Source of the DNA: an uncultured bacterium
GTDB taxonomy: Bacteria > Actinomycetota > Actinomycetes > S36-B12 > CAIYMF01
Assembly (NCBI GenBank): GCA_903826575.1
Contig: CAIKEU010000094.1
Span: 1 to 46,714, forward strand
Reading direction: 5' to 3'
Length of the DNA: 46,714 bases
How positions within the stretch are numbered: position 1 is the first letter of the stretch; each line of letters begins with the position of its first letter. The notes under the pieces are model-generated. The model was not told the origin of the DNA. It did not search any database and saw nothing but the letters and a program-made list of their open reading frames with translations. The translations under genes were made by a program, and so were the position numbers. Shown piece after piece: positions 16,044-25,442 of the stretch.

Positions 16044-19000
16044 CGGCGCGAGAAACTGCCAGTACGCCACACGCGTTCAACATTGACGACTTGCGTCGGC
16101 TGCTCGTAATTGAATTCAGTGACGAGCAAATAGCTGCCATCACGGCACCGCTACAACCCTTTGTGATCAAAGCGGGCGCTGGGACGGGTAAGACGACGGT
16201 GATGACGGCCCGTGTTGTCTGGCTGGTGGCCACAGAACAGGTACGACCTGAGCAAATTCTTGGGCTCACATTCACCACAAAGGCGACCGCGCAACTCCAG
16301 GTGAGGGTTCGTTCGGCGCTACGTCGGCTTTCTGACGATGTGGATGGCGTGTCGTGGGATGAGGTTGGTGAGCCAACGATCTCGACGTATCACGCCTTCG
16401 CAGGACGGTTGATTGCCGAGCATGGCCTGCGCCTTGGCATTGAGCCCGGTAGCAATGTTCTGACCGAGGCGGCATCCATCCAGTTGGCATTTCGCACCGT
16501 CACGCGCACGCTTCGTGATCTATCGGCAGTGGGCTACTCGCCCGACACGGTGGTATCGCACCTGCGCAAATTGGATGCGGAGTTAGCCGAGCATCATGTT
16601 GATCCGCAACGATTACGTGACTTCGATATGGATTTTCAGCGGACTACTGACGCTATCGCCAACACCAAATCTCGCCGACTCAAACTAGTCGATGAGGTCA
16701 TCGAAAATTCCGCCCGTCGAATTGAGATTTCGCATCTCGTCGACGAATACCGGGCGGCGCGTCGGCAACGAGACGTCCTAGATTTCTCCGATCAGATGCT
16801 CATCGGAATGCGGTTGGCTACCGAATTCCCCGAGGTTGGTGAACTTCTGCGTGAGCAGTACCGAGTGGTGCTTCTTGACGAGTACCAGGACACGTCGGTT
16901 GCGCAACGGATGCTCTTGACCGGCTTGTTTGGCGCCGGTCATCCGCTGACTGCGGTCGGCGATCCGCTTCAGGCTATTTACGAGTGGCGCGGTGCAAGCG
17001 TTGCGAATATTGATGATTTCACTACCCATTTTCCGCTTTCGGACGGTCGCACGTCGAGTGTCTACACACTCAAGGAGAACCGGCGCTCTGGTGCCAACAT
17101 TTTGAACGGTGCGAATGCTCTCAGCGAATCTTTGCGAAAACTGCATGACGTTGAGCCGTTGATTTCACCCGAGGTCGGCAAGCCACCTGGAGCCCTGCGC
17201 ATCGCGCTGCTGCCAACATTCGGCGAGGAGATTAACTGGGCGGCCGATCGAATCAAAGAGTTGGTCGACAGCGGCAGGCCGCCACATGACATCGCCGTGC
17301 TGTCACGTAACAACAAAGATCTTGGGCCGATGGTTGGGGCGCTTTCTGATCGTGGGTTACCCGTGGATGTCGTAGGTCTCGATGGGCTACTGGCACTTCC
17401 AGAAGTTGCTGAAGTGTTGGCAATCCTTGATGTTGTGCACGACTCGGCGGCTAATCCATCGCTGGTTCGCTTATTGACCGGGCCGCGTTGGCGAATTGGC
17501 GCCCGCGATCTAGCTCTCCTGGGCGAGCGTGCCAGAACTCTGGCTGGTGCTGAGCGAATTGCGCACGATGCGCCGCTGGACGCTCGACTTGATGGGGCCG
17601 TCAGTGGCCTGGATCCAGCCGATGTTGTCTCGCTCCTGGACGCAATCGAAGATCCGGGCGATCTCGGTTACGACGCGGCAGCACTGCTGCGCTGTGGGCA
17701 GCTCGCCTCGGAGATTCGATACCTGCGCAAGGGGATGGGCGAGCCGCTCCCCGACTTGGTGCACCGGGTCATCGTGTCGACTGGGCTCGATATTGAAATG
17801 GCCGCCTCACCCGAGGCTATCGCTCTTGGCCGGGCTGAAAACCTCGCGTCCTTCGTCGACTTGGTTGCTGGGTTCGCTGATGTTGAAGGTGAGTCCGGGC
17901 TCGGTGCGTTCCTGTCATGGCTGCGGTTGGCTGAGCGTTTCGACCGCGTTCCAGAGCTCGACCGTCCGACCGCGCCACATGCGATCGCACTCATGACAGT
18001 GCATCGCTCGAAGGGTTTGGAATGGCCGGTCGTCGTAATCCCGGGAATGACAGCGAAGGTCTTTCCATCCGAGCGCGGGCGAGGACGATGGCCGTCAAAC
18101 CCGGGCGTTCTGCCGTACAAACTCCGTGGCGACTCTGGATCACTACCCGTCTTCGCGGACGTGACAACAACTGGCGAGAAGGAGTTTAAACAGGCCTGCT
18201 CTGCATTGGAAGCCAATGAGGAGCGTCGTTTGGCATATGTCGCCGTGACCCGCGCCGAACAATTACTTATTGCAAGTGGTTCGTGGTGGGGTCCGCAGCA
18301 GACGCGGCCACGGGGTCCGTCGGAGTACTTGCTCACCCTCCGCGAGATGTGTATCGATGGTGCCGGCAGCATCGATGAGTGGGCAGAGCAGCCGGACGAC
18401 GACGATACAAACCCAGCCTTGGACACTGCCTACGAACGTGAGTGGCCACCGGTGTCCAATGCTGAAGCGCAGCAGCGTCGTTGGGCTGCGGCCGCGGATG
18501 TGCGTGAGCATCTTGGACTGACGGTCGATGATGTGCGGGCCGAGTACAACAATGACGCAGGCGCAATGCCGGCAGAGTCACTCGATGGGCTCGCGTCGTC
18601 AGATTATGACCAAGTGCGCGGTTGGGATGACGACATTGCAATCTTGCTTGATGAACGGCTACGTGAGCGATCCGAGCGGCGAATAGTTCAGTTACCGCAA
18701 TCGTTGTCAGCATCTGATGTGGTGCGCCTCGCCGGCGATCTCGAGCAGTTCACCCGACGCCTCGCCCGGCCAATGCCGACTGCGCCGGCCGGTGCGGCGA
18801 GGCGGGGCACCCGATTCCATGCATGGGTGGAATCTCACTACGGGATCAGGCCGCTGCTTGATCCCGACGACTTACCCGGTGCCGCTGATCCAGAGATCGA
18901 CACGGATGCGGATTTAGACGCGATGCAGGAAGCCTTCCTTCGGTCTGCGTATGCGGATCGCACACCGGTTGCTATCGAAGTGGATTTCACACTCGTCCTC

Positions 19001-19288
19001 AATGGTCGTGTAGTGCCTGGACGAATCGACGCTGTGTTCACCTCGATTGCTAACAACGGTGAGTTGGTTTTCGAGGTCGTTGATTGGAAGACATCTCGGC
19101 GCCACGACTCTGATCCTTTGCAGTTGGCGATCTATCGCATCGCCTACGCAGAACTGATGAACGTGCCGCTCGAGAATGTGACGGCGGCGTTCGTCTATGT
19201 TCGAGATGGTGCAGTCGTCACGTTTGATGATCTACCTGATCGACAGCAGCTCGAAGAAATTCTCTCGGGAGATAGCACGCAAACCTGA
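16040..19288 (+). CDS. adnB: AdnB-type helicase-nuclease subunit
   Basis: A 1082-residue partner of AdnA, starting with a GTG that overlaps the adnA stop. Motifs are KAGAGTGKTTV (Walker A), FTTKATAQL, STYHAFAG, LLDEYQDTS (Walker B), GDPLQAIYEWRGA and LMTVHRSKGLEWP. The C-terminal nuclease domain has GTRFHAWVE, GRIDAVF, VVDWKTS and QLAIYRIAY. It lacks the C-terminal cysteine cluster seen in the upstream subunit. Both motors and both nucleases therefore look intact. In mycobacteria AdnB is the leading motor of the heterodimer that unwinds and degrades DNA ends. The next gene converges 19 bp away. Confidence 0.9.
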   Translation: MTARETASTPHAFNIDDLRRLLVIEFSDEQIAAITAPLQPFVIKAGAGTGKTTVMTARVVWLVATEQVRPEQILGLTFTTKATAQLQVRVRSALRRLSDDVDGVSWDEVGEPTISTYHAFAGRLIAEHGLRLGIEPGSNVLTEAASIQLAFRTVTRTLRDLSAVGYSPDTVVSHLRKLDAELAEHHVDPQRLRDFDMDFQRTTDAIANTKSRRLKLVDEVIENSARRIEISHLVDEYRAARRQRDVLDFSDQMLIGMRLATEFPEVGELLREQYRVVLLDEYQDTSVAQRMLLTGLFGAGHPLTAVGDPLQAIYEWRGASVANIDDFTTHFPLSDGRTSSVYTLKENRRSGANILNGANALSESLRKLHDVEPLISPEVGKPPGALRIALLPTFGEEINWAADRIKELVDSGRPPHDIAVLSRNNKDLGPMVGALSDRGLPVDVVGLDGLLALPEVAEVLAILDVVHDSAANPSLVRLLTGPRWRIGARDLALLGERARTLAGAERIAHDAPLDARLDGAVSGLDPADVVSLLDAIEDPGDLGYDAAALLRCGQLASEIRYLRKGMGEPLPDLVHRVIVSTGLDIEMAASPEAIALGRAENLASFVDLVAGFADVEGESGLGAFLSWLRLAERFDRVPELDRPTAPHAIALMTVHRSKGLEWPVVVIPGMTAKVFPSERGRGRWPSNPGVLPYKLRGDSGSLPVFADVTTTGEKEFKQACSALEANEERRLAYVAVTRAEQLLIASGSWWGPQQTRPRGPSEYLLTLREMCIDGAGSIDEWAEQPDDDDTNPALDTAYEREWPPVSNAEAQQRRWAAAADVREHLGLTVDDVRAEYNNDAGAMPAESLDGLASSDYDQVRGWDDDIAILLDERLRERSERRIVQLPQSLSASDVVRLAGDLEQFTRRLARPMPTAPAGAARRGTRFHAWVESHYGIRPLLDPDDLPGAADPEIDTDADLDAMQEAFLRSAYADRTPVAIEVDFTLVLNGRVVPGRIDAVFTSIANNGELVFEVVDWKTSRRHDSDPLQLAIYRIAYAELMNVPLENVTAAFVYVRDGAVVTFDDLPDRQQLEEILSGDSTQT

Positions 19289-19306
19289 CCTATTCCGCGT
19301 TTGTCA

Positions 19307-20158
19307 TCACAGGTCGAGGTCGATGCTGACGGCGGCATGATCACTCACGGGCAATCGCTGCACCAGCGCAGGGCCACCGATTGCGGTTGATTCGAGGCCG
19401 TCAGCGAGGATGTGATCGAGTTGAGCAGTTGGCCGCATTGCCGGGTAGGTGGCTTGCTTCACCAGTGATGGGTATCCCGTAATTCGTGATGGGAGGTTAC
19501 CGGGCAAATTGAAGTCACCCATGATGATCAATGGGCGTGGGAGGTCCGCAAGCCAGGTCCGAAGTTGCCGCAATTGCTTGACGTTAAAGCCGGGCACAAA
19601 CGACAGATGAGCCGTGGCAACGGTGAAAACTCCGTGCCGTCCCTGGATTACCGCGGCGATAGCGCAACGTGGCTCATCGGCGACCTTGATGAACCGTGGT
19701 CGGGGCTGTGCTGGGATCATTAGGGGCAGGCTTATGGGAGCGGGACCGAACTGGACGGTTTGCCAAGACAAGACGGGTAGTCGTGAAACAAGCCCTACCC
19801 CGTAAAGCGGCGTTTGCTCGATGGGGTGGCCGCCGTCTGCCGAGCCATGGATCTGAGACTTACGTCCGGGTGTCCATCCTTGCTCGCCGGGCGTGCCAGA
19901 AACTGAGGCCGCGAACAGCCAGTGGTCTGCGGATAACGCCTCAGCAACAGATTCCACCTGGTGGACCATCGTGCTGCGCGGCTGCCATACGTCAATCTCT
20001 TGTAAGCCGAGAACGTCGGCGTCAATCGTGCGAACTGCCTCTTTGAGTAATTGGTCGTCGCCTAATGGCAGTGACGTCGGCGATTGCTGGCCGGTTGATT
20101 GCGCGCCCAGAATGGGTACGCCGTGAAGCACGTTGAAGGTTGCGAGTCTTATGGTCAC
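19307..20158 (-). CDS. Endonuclease/exonuclease/phosphatase (EEP) family hydrolase
   Basis: A 283-residue EEP-fold protein (DNase I, sphingomyelinase and inositol-phosphatase superfamily). It begins RLATFNVLHG, with metal-site LQEID at about 55. It continues with ATAHLS, the catalytic MGDFNLP and the terminal LPVSDHAAVS, the complete motif series. GTG 20158 is chosen because the fold starts there and it lies four bases after the stop of the upstream acyltransferase, so the two minus-strand genes are likely co-transcribed. The longer open frame inside the acyltransferase gene is probably not used. The substrate could be a phosphodiester in nucleic acid or lipid. No signal peptide is seen. Confidence 0.85.
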   Translation of the reverse strand: MTIRLATFNVLHGVPILGAQSTGQQSPTSLPLGDDQLLKEAVRTIDADVLGLQEIDVWQPRSTMVHQVESVAEALSADHWLFAASVSGTPGEQGWTPGRKSQIHGSADGGHPIEQTPLYGVGLVSRLPVLSWQTVQFGPAPISLPLMIPAQPRPRFIKVADEPRCAIAAVIQGRHGVFTVATAHLSFVPGFNVKQLRQLRTWLADLPRPLIIMGDFNLPGNLPSRITGYPSLVKQATYPAMRPTAQLDHILADGLESTAIGGPALVQRLPVSDHAAVSIDLDL

Positions 20159-20162
20159 GTGA

Positions 20163-21377
20163 CTAAGCCCGCGCCGCTTCCTCAACCGGCTTCGCCGTTT
20201 CACCAGAACGGGCCCGCATCCATTCGCGAGCTGGCTCTTCAACGAACTTCCACATCAGCCACGCGATGATGAACGCCCCGACGAACAGTCCGATCGCGCC
20301 GACTGCATAGAGGATTCCGCCGTTGATGTGCAGCTTCGTGAGCACTGCGCGCCACAACCCGTACCAAACCGTATGGGTCATGTAGAGGGAGAACGAAATG
20401 AACCCGCCGAGGATCATCTTGTCAGTCGACAGGAATTTCGATGGGCCGCGGCTGGTCAATGCCAGGGACCCAATCCATGCAATGAGTAACGGCACCAGCA
20501 TCAGATGCCATTTCGGTGGAAGATCAGCGGCATTCGACATATCTGGAAAATCAGCCGTCGTCCACTGGAGGCTCGGGACATGGCCCAAGATCAACGAGGC
20601 GAGCACAATCGTGACCGGAAATGCCACCGAGAGTGTGGTGGCTAGTCGTTCCACTCGACGCTTGGGGCCATGTGGGGTTTGCTCGGTGAAGCGCTGAACG
20701 ATCAGGAGCGTAATGCCGCCGGCGGTGAATTCAGTCAGTATGCGAATCGTCGAACCCCAACCCGAGATGTAGTACGGGTCGCTGCCGTAGAAGATTCCGT
20801 ACCCCAGCAAGGGGAGTAGGGATGCGCCCCACAGCAGGCCGAGCGTCTTGGTTGAAAGTTGGTTGTGCATCCGGAATAGCAGCAGCACGAGGAACGAGAA
20901 TAGTAGGTATGCGAGCCACTCCATTGATAGCGACCAGGCCGGAAAGTTCCAGCCGCGCGTCGGGTTCGGGCCCCACTCCTGGATCAGGAGTACCTGCTTG
21001 AGGTAGTCCGTCGGGTTTAGCCAACTGCGCGCAGCGGCATCTGCGCCCCCAAACTTCATCTGGGCGACGACGGCAAGCCCGGCGACGTTGAGCATCACAA
21101 AATGCACGGGGTAGATGCGCGCAAGTCGAAGCCACAGGAAGTGACGGGTATTCGGCCAACTGAGCTCCGGACCCATTTTCCTCAGGTAGGTGTGCGTCAA
21201 GATAAACCCGGACAGGGCGAAGAACAGATCGACGCCTAGGCGGCCGACTCGAAGAACGTCATGCACGCCGGGGATGAGTAGGTGCATCGTGGCAAGGACG
21301 GGTTGGTAGTGATAGAGCATGACCCACGTGGCTGCGATTGCCCGCACACCCGTCAATTGGCCGATAAAGCGACGCAT
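20163..21377 (-). CDS. Acyltransferase-3 family membrane protein (OafA/YrhL-like)
   Basis: A 404-residue integral membrane protein with about ten hydrophobic helices. The N-terminal LTGVRAIAATWVMLYHY contains the conserved His of acyltransferase family 3, and LGVDLFFALSGFIL follows. The C-terminus is a charged cytoplasmic tail. Such enzymes move acetyl or other acyl groups from the cytosol onto sugars, peptidoglycan or lipids at the outer face. GAGG lies seven bases before the ATG. It leads a two-gene unit with the EEP hydrolase. Together they interrupt the mycobacterial synteny between adnAB and nudC, where mycobacteria have a potassium-channel gene. Confidence 0.88.
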   Translation of the reverse strand: MRRFIGQLTGVRAIAATWVMLYHYQPVLATMHLLIPGVHDVLRVGRLGVDLFFALSGFILTHTYLRKMGPELSWPNTRHFLWLRLARIYPVHFVMLNVAGLAVVAQMKFGGADAAARSWLNPTDYLKQVLLIQEWGPNPTRGWNFPAWSLSMEWLAYLLFSFLVLLLFRMHNQLSTKTLGLLWGASLLPLLGYGIFYGSDPYYISGWGSTIRILTEFTAGGITLLIVQRFTEQTPHGPKRRVERLATTLSVAFPVTIVLASLILGHVPSLQWTTADFPDMSNAADLPPKWHLMLVPLLIAWIGSLALTSRGPSKFLSTDKMILGGFISFSLYMTHTVWYGLWRAVLTKLHINGGILYAVGAIGLFVGAFIIAWLMWKFVEEPAREWMRARSGETAKPVEEAARA

Positions 21378-21485
21378 AGTCCTACCTCAGAAGTTCAAGT
21401 GATAGGACGATCCTCGCACGCCCATCAGTTGGCAGCGTGTCCACGCGCCGTGGCCTCTACCTGAGCGATCAATGTACGAGCGACG

Positions 21486-21491
21486 TAAAGT
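21486..21491 (+). promoter_or_regulatory. Candidate -10 box of a leaderless nudC transcript
   Basis: TAAAGT ends six bases before the GTG start of nudC, and no Shine-Dalgarno sequence lies between. This spacing places the transcription start on or next to the start codon, the typical actinobacterial leaderless layout. No clear -35 element is visible. Confidence 0.45.
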
Positions 21492-21497
21492 CTGATT

Positions 21498-22436
21498 GTG
21501 ACTCCTGATCTCCTAACCCAGTTGGCCCTTGCTCGAGCGGAGATAGATCGTGCCGAGCATCGGCGTGACGACGAGTCGTGGTGGACGTCCGTTCACGCCG
21601 ATCCTGCAACCAAGCATCTCGTCCTGCATCGTGGCCAAGCCCTCGTTGAATCGACCGTGTCGGGAGTGAACCTGGTACTGCGTCACGGGCGAGATGTTTC
21701 GAACTCAGGAGTACGTGCCTTACTAGGAGTTGGACCGGACGATGAGGCGTACGTCGGAGTATTGCTCTCCGATGATGATCCTCGACCGGAGGCCGCGGGA
21801 GACCAGCAGTGGATCGGACTGCGCGAATGTGGTGCTGATCTTGACGCGCGGGATGCCGGCCTTTTCGTGGCCGCCGCAGCACTCGCAAACTGGCACCGAG
21901 CCCATCCGATGTGTCCACGCTGTGGAGCTGCCACGGTGCCGCATCAGGCGGGTTGGTCTCGCCGATGTCCGCGCGACGAGTCCCAGCATTTTCCCCGATC
22001 AGATCCGGCCGTCATTGTCCTTGTGACCGATGACGCGGATCGGGCGTTACTTGGCCGCAGAGTCGATTGGGAGCAGAGTTTCTTCTCGACCTTCGCCGGA
22101 TTTGTTGAGGCGGGGGAGTCAGCAGAAATGACGGTTCACCGAGAGCTCTTCGAAGAAGCTGGGGTCCGCGTCGAATCGCTTACGTACCTCGGCTCGCAGC
22201 CCTGGCCTTTCCCAGCAAGTTTGATGCTGGGATATCGGGCTCGACTGGCCGCGACATCGCCACAGGCAAGACCTGATGGTGTCGAGATCGGCGAGGTGCG
22301 CTGGTTTTCCCGAGAGGAGCTGGCGGTGGCTTGCGCTGATGGGTCCGTGCGCGTCCCACCGGCCGTCTCTATTGCTCGCCGCCTCATCGAAGACTGGTTT
22401 GGTGCCGAACTAGAAGGCGCTTGGTCACGGCCTTAG
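21498..22436 (+). CDS. nudC: NudC-type NAD(H) pyrophosphatase / NAD-decapping NUDIX hydrolase
   Basis: A 312-residue protein with an N-terminal domain, a zinc-ribbon remnant and a C-terminal NUDIX domain. The NUDIX box spans GFVEAGE...HRELFEEAGV, and the NudC signature SQPWPFPASLM follows. The ribbon has CPRCG and a later CPRD, so only three Cys are present and the fourth ligand position is not Cys. Zinc binding may be altered. The enzyme hydrolyses NADH/NAD to NMN(H) and AMP and in several bacteria removes NAD caps from RNA. No ribosome binding site precedes GTG 21498, while a TANNNT box sits six bases upstream, suggesting leaderless expression. Mycobacterial Rv3199c lies at the equivalent place between adnAB and mrx1/uvrD2. 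Confidence 0.93.
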   Translation: MTPDLLTQLALARAEIDRAEHRRDDESWWTSVHADPATKHLVLHRGQALVESTVSGVNLVLRHGRDVSNSGVRALLGVGPDDEAYVGVLLSDDDPRPEAAGDQQWIGLRECGADLDARDAGLFVAAAALANWHRAHPMCPRCGAATVPHQAGWSRRCPRDESQHFPRSDPAVIVLVTDDADRALLGRRVDWEQSFFSTFAGFVEAGESAEMTVHRELFEEAGVRVESLTYLGSQPWPFPASLMLGYRARLAATSPQARPDGVEIGEVRWFSREELAVACADGSVRVPPAVSIARRLIEDWFGAELEGAWSRP

Positions 22437-22474
22437 GCCGAACGCGACGTCAGTTAGGCCCTTTGGGGGAACAA

Positions 22475-22522
22475 ATGCACGGGAAGGTCAAGTCATTGTT
22501 TTCCGCTGCTCAGAAGGAGTGA
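22475..22522 (+). CDS. Possible 15-residue leader peptide upstream of the response regulator
   Basis: A short frame (MHGKVKSLF...KE, stop TGA at 22522) has GGGGGA five bases before the ATG. It sits in the 182-bp region between nudC and the response regulator, about 96 bp before the regulator start. Nothing else is recognised in this gap. A frame this short can arise by chance, so the call is tentative. Confidence 0.2.
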   Translation: MHGKVKSLFSAAQKE

Positions 22523-22618
22523 GCGGCAGTTGTATCGGCGGTGGAAAAAGCTGCTAATAGACCTATGCGTGATGGCAAATCACGAGAAGTGCGAGACAGA
22601 CCTGCTTGAGGGAGTGCT

Positions 22619-23338
22619 ATGACCGTTTTCGATTCGGTGAGGCTGGGCGATTTCGCAGCCGCCGACAGTTTGAGCGGCCGTGGACATCTGCAGGTTGTGG
22701 AGGACGATTTCCGACTACGCGTGCTGCTGGTTGATGACGATGAGTTTGCACGAAGTGTGCTCGGCGACGCTCTTTCTGCCAGCGCCGAGGTCGTCACCGT
22801 TTCCAGCGTCGCTCAGGCGCTCCAAGAAATTGACTCATTCGATCCTCACGCCGTCGTGACTGATCTCGACTTAGGGCCGGGGCCTGACGGTGCTGAGTTG
22901 CTCCTTCTGCTGGCTGAGCGTCGCCCATGGATCGGTCGAATTGTCCTGAGCGCACATGCCTCGCACATTCTCGCGGTGGGTCGTGGAACTCCGATCCCGA
23001 CTGGCTCGGTCTACCTCGTGAAGTCCGATCTGCGATCTGCCGGCGAGGTTTATGACGCCATCTTGATGGCGTTGGACTCATCTCGTGAGACTGAACGACC
23101 GGCGGTGGTCTCAGAGGGCCGCATCGCTGTGACGGAAAAGCAGGCAGCGGTGCTGCGTCTAATCTCTCTGGGGATGTCGACATCGGCGATTGCCAATGAA
23201 CTCAATGTGACCGAGCATGCGGCCGAACTGGCTATTGAGAAAGCTTTCGATGCACTCGGGGTGAACGCCGATGAGTTAGTCAATCCGTGGATCGCAGCCG
23301 CGATGCTCATGCGATCAGGCCGCGTCTACGTGAAATGA
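22619..23338 (+). CDS. LuxR-type response regulator
   Basis: A 239-residue two-domain regulator. The receiver (about 33-155) has an acidic pocket VDDDE at 38-42, phosphoacceptor Asp at about 82 in VTDLDLGPGPDG, a conserved Ser in VLSAH and Lys in YLVKSD. The C-terminal 65 residues form a LuxR/GerE-like helix-turn-helix beginning VTEKQAAVLRLISLGMS and containing SAIANELNV. About 30 extra residues precede the receiver. GAGGGAG lies five bases before the ATG. The stop overlaps the start of the kinase gene (ATGA), so the two form a cognate pair. The target genes are unknown; nudC, mrx1 and uvrD2 lie around it. Confidence 0.9.
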   Translation: MTVFDSVRLGDFAAADSLSGRGHLQVVEDDFRLRVLLVDDDEFARSVLGDALSASAEVVTVSSVAQALQEIDSFDPHAVVTDLDLGPGPDGAELLLLLAERRPWIGRIVLSAHASHILAVGRGTPIPTGSVYLVKSDLRSAGEVYDAILMALDSSRETERPAVVSEGRIAVTEKQAAVLRLISLGMSTSAIANELNVTEHAAELAIEKAFDALGVNADELVNPWIAAAMLMRSGRVYVK

Positions 23339-25206
23339 ATCGATTGCTGAAGCGCTTCTGGCCGGTGATGGCCGATCTGGATGTGCGGCTGGGTGAATCG
23401 GTCACGATGTTCTGGGTCTGGGTCATTCTGACTCCGTTTACGATCACCACTCTGCTGTCTCATCTGCTCAGCGATACGTCCCGAGTAGTTGTATTTATCG
23501 CAGCGGTTTTCGGCGCGTTTGTCAGTTTTGGAATGGTCTGGTTGGCCAGCCTCACGATCTTTCGTCAACGGCGGGTTTCCCCTACGTCGTCGGCAGTGAC
23601 TTTGGCGTTCTGGACGGTTGTTGGTGGCGCGGCGTATCTGGCCAGCGACGCTTGGTTGCGTTTCACACAAACCGGCGGCGATAGCTCTGACGATCTAGTT
23701 CGCGATGTGTTGCGATACGCACTGGCGTTCACTCTTCAAGCGCTGTTGTTGGCGATCTCTATCGTCGCGTTGAGGGAGACGAACCGCTCATATAGCGCCA
23801 TCGCCGTTGCCACCAAAGCCCTTGAGGTGGCCAGCGTTAAATCAGCCGACTACGTTGACATGCTCCGGTCGCGCTACATGGAGATCGTCAAGAATGAGTT
23901 AGAGCCCAGACTCCACGCGGTGATCTCCGATGTGCAGTCTCTGTCTGGACGCTTCGAAAACTCAGCCGACGATGGAAAACTCGCGGACAGCATTCAATCG
24001 CTGAGTTCATCTAACGTCAGACGGTTGAGCCGGATCGTTGCCCACGGTGGGGAAGTTAAACCAGCCCTTGATTTGCATGACGATACGCCTGTCGCAGTGC
24101 CGCAGATGGATTCCCGGCCGCTACAGGGCTGGCTCACCGTGATCCCGCCCACCGTCCCAGTGATCGTTGTGTTTTTGGTCTTACGATTTGGGTTCGGAAC
24201 GTACGAGGCTTTGTCTTTGGCTCTGGTCGAACGGGTGGCAACTCTGTGCGCTCTGACGGCCATGATCTTGTTCGTGGGTCGATCTGTCTCTGACCGAGTT
24301 TCGTATCGGTCCGCAGGCGCAGCCAGGGGCGTTGGGATAACGGTCTTCGCGTCGATTGTCGTCTGCTCGCGGGTGGTGACGTACTGGGCCACAGGACGGG
24401 GTGACTCTATGCCTCTGGTTCCATTTTCGATGACAGCCCACGTCGTGTTCTCGTTGCTAGCAGTGTGGTTAGTCAATTACTTGGTCTTCGTGAAGACGAG
24501 GGCGGCTAACGACTCAAGCGCTGCCCATGCGGCACTCGAACACATCAAATCCCGACTTGATGATGAAGGGCAACGAATTCGGCTGCAGCTAGCATCCCTG
24601 CTGCACGGTCCAATCCAAGGACGCCTCGCCCTGGCAAGTATGACCATGCGGCAGAGCATCGCCGATCCGCGTCACTGCGAACCAGAGTATCGAGAGCAGA
24701 TCTACGCGAAGGTCCGATCATTGCTTGAGAGCGTAGAAGCTGAAATCGAGCAGGCTTCTCTGTCTGATGTACCAGAGCGCTCCTATGTCGATCTGATCTC
24801 GCACTTCGAGCGGGACTGGGCAGGGGTTATCAGACTCGAATCTTCGGTGAGCCCTGCTGCCCAAGATATTCTTGACTCTAATTCGGCCGTCGAGCAGGCG
24901 CTAGTTTTGGTTGTCGAAGAGGCCGTTATGAACGCTCGTAAGCACGGGCGCGCGCGCCTCGTGTACGTTTCACTATCTGTTGAGGATCGAGTTCCGGGCA
25001 ACCTTGTTGTGACCGTCGTTGACGATGGGCGCGGTCTTGAGCCGCACACAATCCCCGGATTAGGTAGCAATGTCTACGACCGTTTGACTGTGCAGTGGTC
25101 GTTGGCGCAGACGTCCTTTGGCGGGGCTATCCTCACTGCGTCAATTCCCGTTACCCGTCATGCACTCGTGCCTCGATCGGAACGCGAACTCGCCACAACT
25201 GCTTAG
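23335..25206 (+). CDS. Membrane-embedded histidine kinase, atypical H-box
   Basis: A 623-residue sensor kinase. Two groups of hydrophobic helices (about 25-150 and 260-385) are separated by a soluble segment of about 110 residues with a coiled-coil look (ALEVASVKSADYVDMLRSRY). The dimerisation region has RIRLQLASLLHGPIQGRL, with the probable phosphoacceptor His near residue 424. The usual acidic residue directly after the His is Gly here. The HATPase domain has EEAVMNARKHG (N box) and VVDDGRGLE (G1). The start is ATG 23335, overlapping the regulator stop. A longer upstream frame would overlap the regulator more and is rejected. The stop overlaps the convergent mrx1 gene by four bases. The signal is probably sensed in or at the membrane. 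Confidence 0.85.
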   Translation: MNRLLKRFWPVMADLDVRLGESVTMFWVWVILTPFTITTLLSHLLSDTSRVVVFIAAVFGAFVSFGMVWLASLTIFRQRRVSPTSSAVTLAFWTVVGGAAYLASDAWLRFTQTGGDSSDDLVRDVLRYALAFTLQALLLAISIVALRETNRSYSAIAVATKALEVASVKSADYVDMLRSRYMEIVKNELEPRLHAVISDVQSLSGRFENSADDGKLADSIQSLSSSNVRRLSRIVAHGGEVKPALDLHDDTPVAVPQMDSRPLQGWLTVIPPTVPVIVVFLVLRFGFGTYEALSLALVERVATLCALTAMILFVGRSVSDRVSYRSAGAARGVGITVFASIVVCSRVVTYWATGRGDSMPLVPFSMTAHVVFSLLAVWLVNYLVFVKTRAANDSSAAHAALEHIKSRLDDEGQRIRLQLASLLHGPIQGRLALASMTMRQSIADPRHCEPEYREQIYAKVRSLLESVEAEIEQASLSDVPERSYVDLISHFERDWAGVIRLESSVSPAAQDILDSNSAVEQALVLVVEEAVMNARKHGRARLVYVSLSVEDRVPGNLVVTVVDDGRGLEPHTIPGLGSNVYDRLTVQWSLAQTSFGGAILTASIPVTRHALVPRSERELATTA

Positions 25207-25442
25207 CTGAGTCCGAGTCGGCTCTTTACTTCGTTGATGCTCGGGTTTGTGGCTGAAGATCCGTCCGGGAACAGAAGGGTAGGTACCGTCGCATTGCCGC
25301 CGTTTGCGTTCATGACGAAATTGGCGGCCTCCGGGTCTAATTCGATATCCACTTCGGTGTATTCGATTCCCTCGCGGCCCATTTGGGCTTTCAAGCGCTG
25401 GCAGTAGCCGCACCAGGTGGTGGAGTACATCGTTACGGACAT
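25203..25442 (-). CDS. mrx1: Mycoredoxin-1-like glutaredoxin
   Basis: A 79-residue thioredoxin-fold protein beginning VTMYSTTWCGYCQRLK, with the CGYC redox centre at about 10-13, a cis-Pro in NATVPTLLF and a glutaredoxin-type NPS near the end. It is very similar to mycobacterial Mrx1 (Rv3198A), which reduces mycothiol mixed disulfides, so the host probably makes mycothiol. ATG 25442 is preferred because GAGG lies eight bases upstream. The longer frame reaches back towards uvrD2 without a domain. It is divergent from uvrD2, as part of the conserved nudC-mrx1-uvrD2-whiB7 neighbourhood. Its stop overlaps the histidine kinase stop region by four bases. Confidence 0.93.
   Translation of the reverse strand: MSVTMYSTTWCGYCQRLKAQMGREGIEYTEVDIELDPEAANFVMNANGGNATVPTLLFPDGSSATNPSINEVKSRLGLS

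Noticed and set aside
17668-18426. 252-codon minus-strand frame
   Set aside because: It is antisense to adnB helicase motifs, and its low-complexity Ser/Arg-rich translation is typical of shadow frames.
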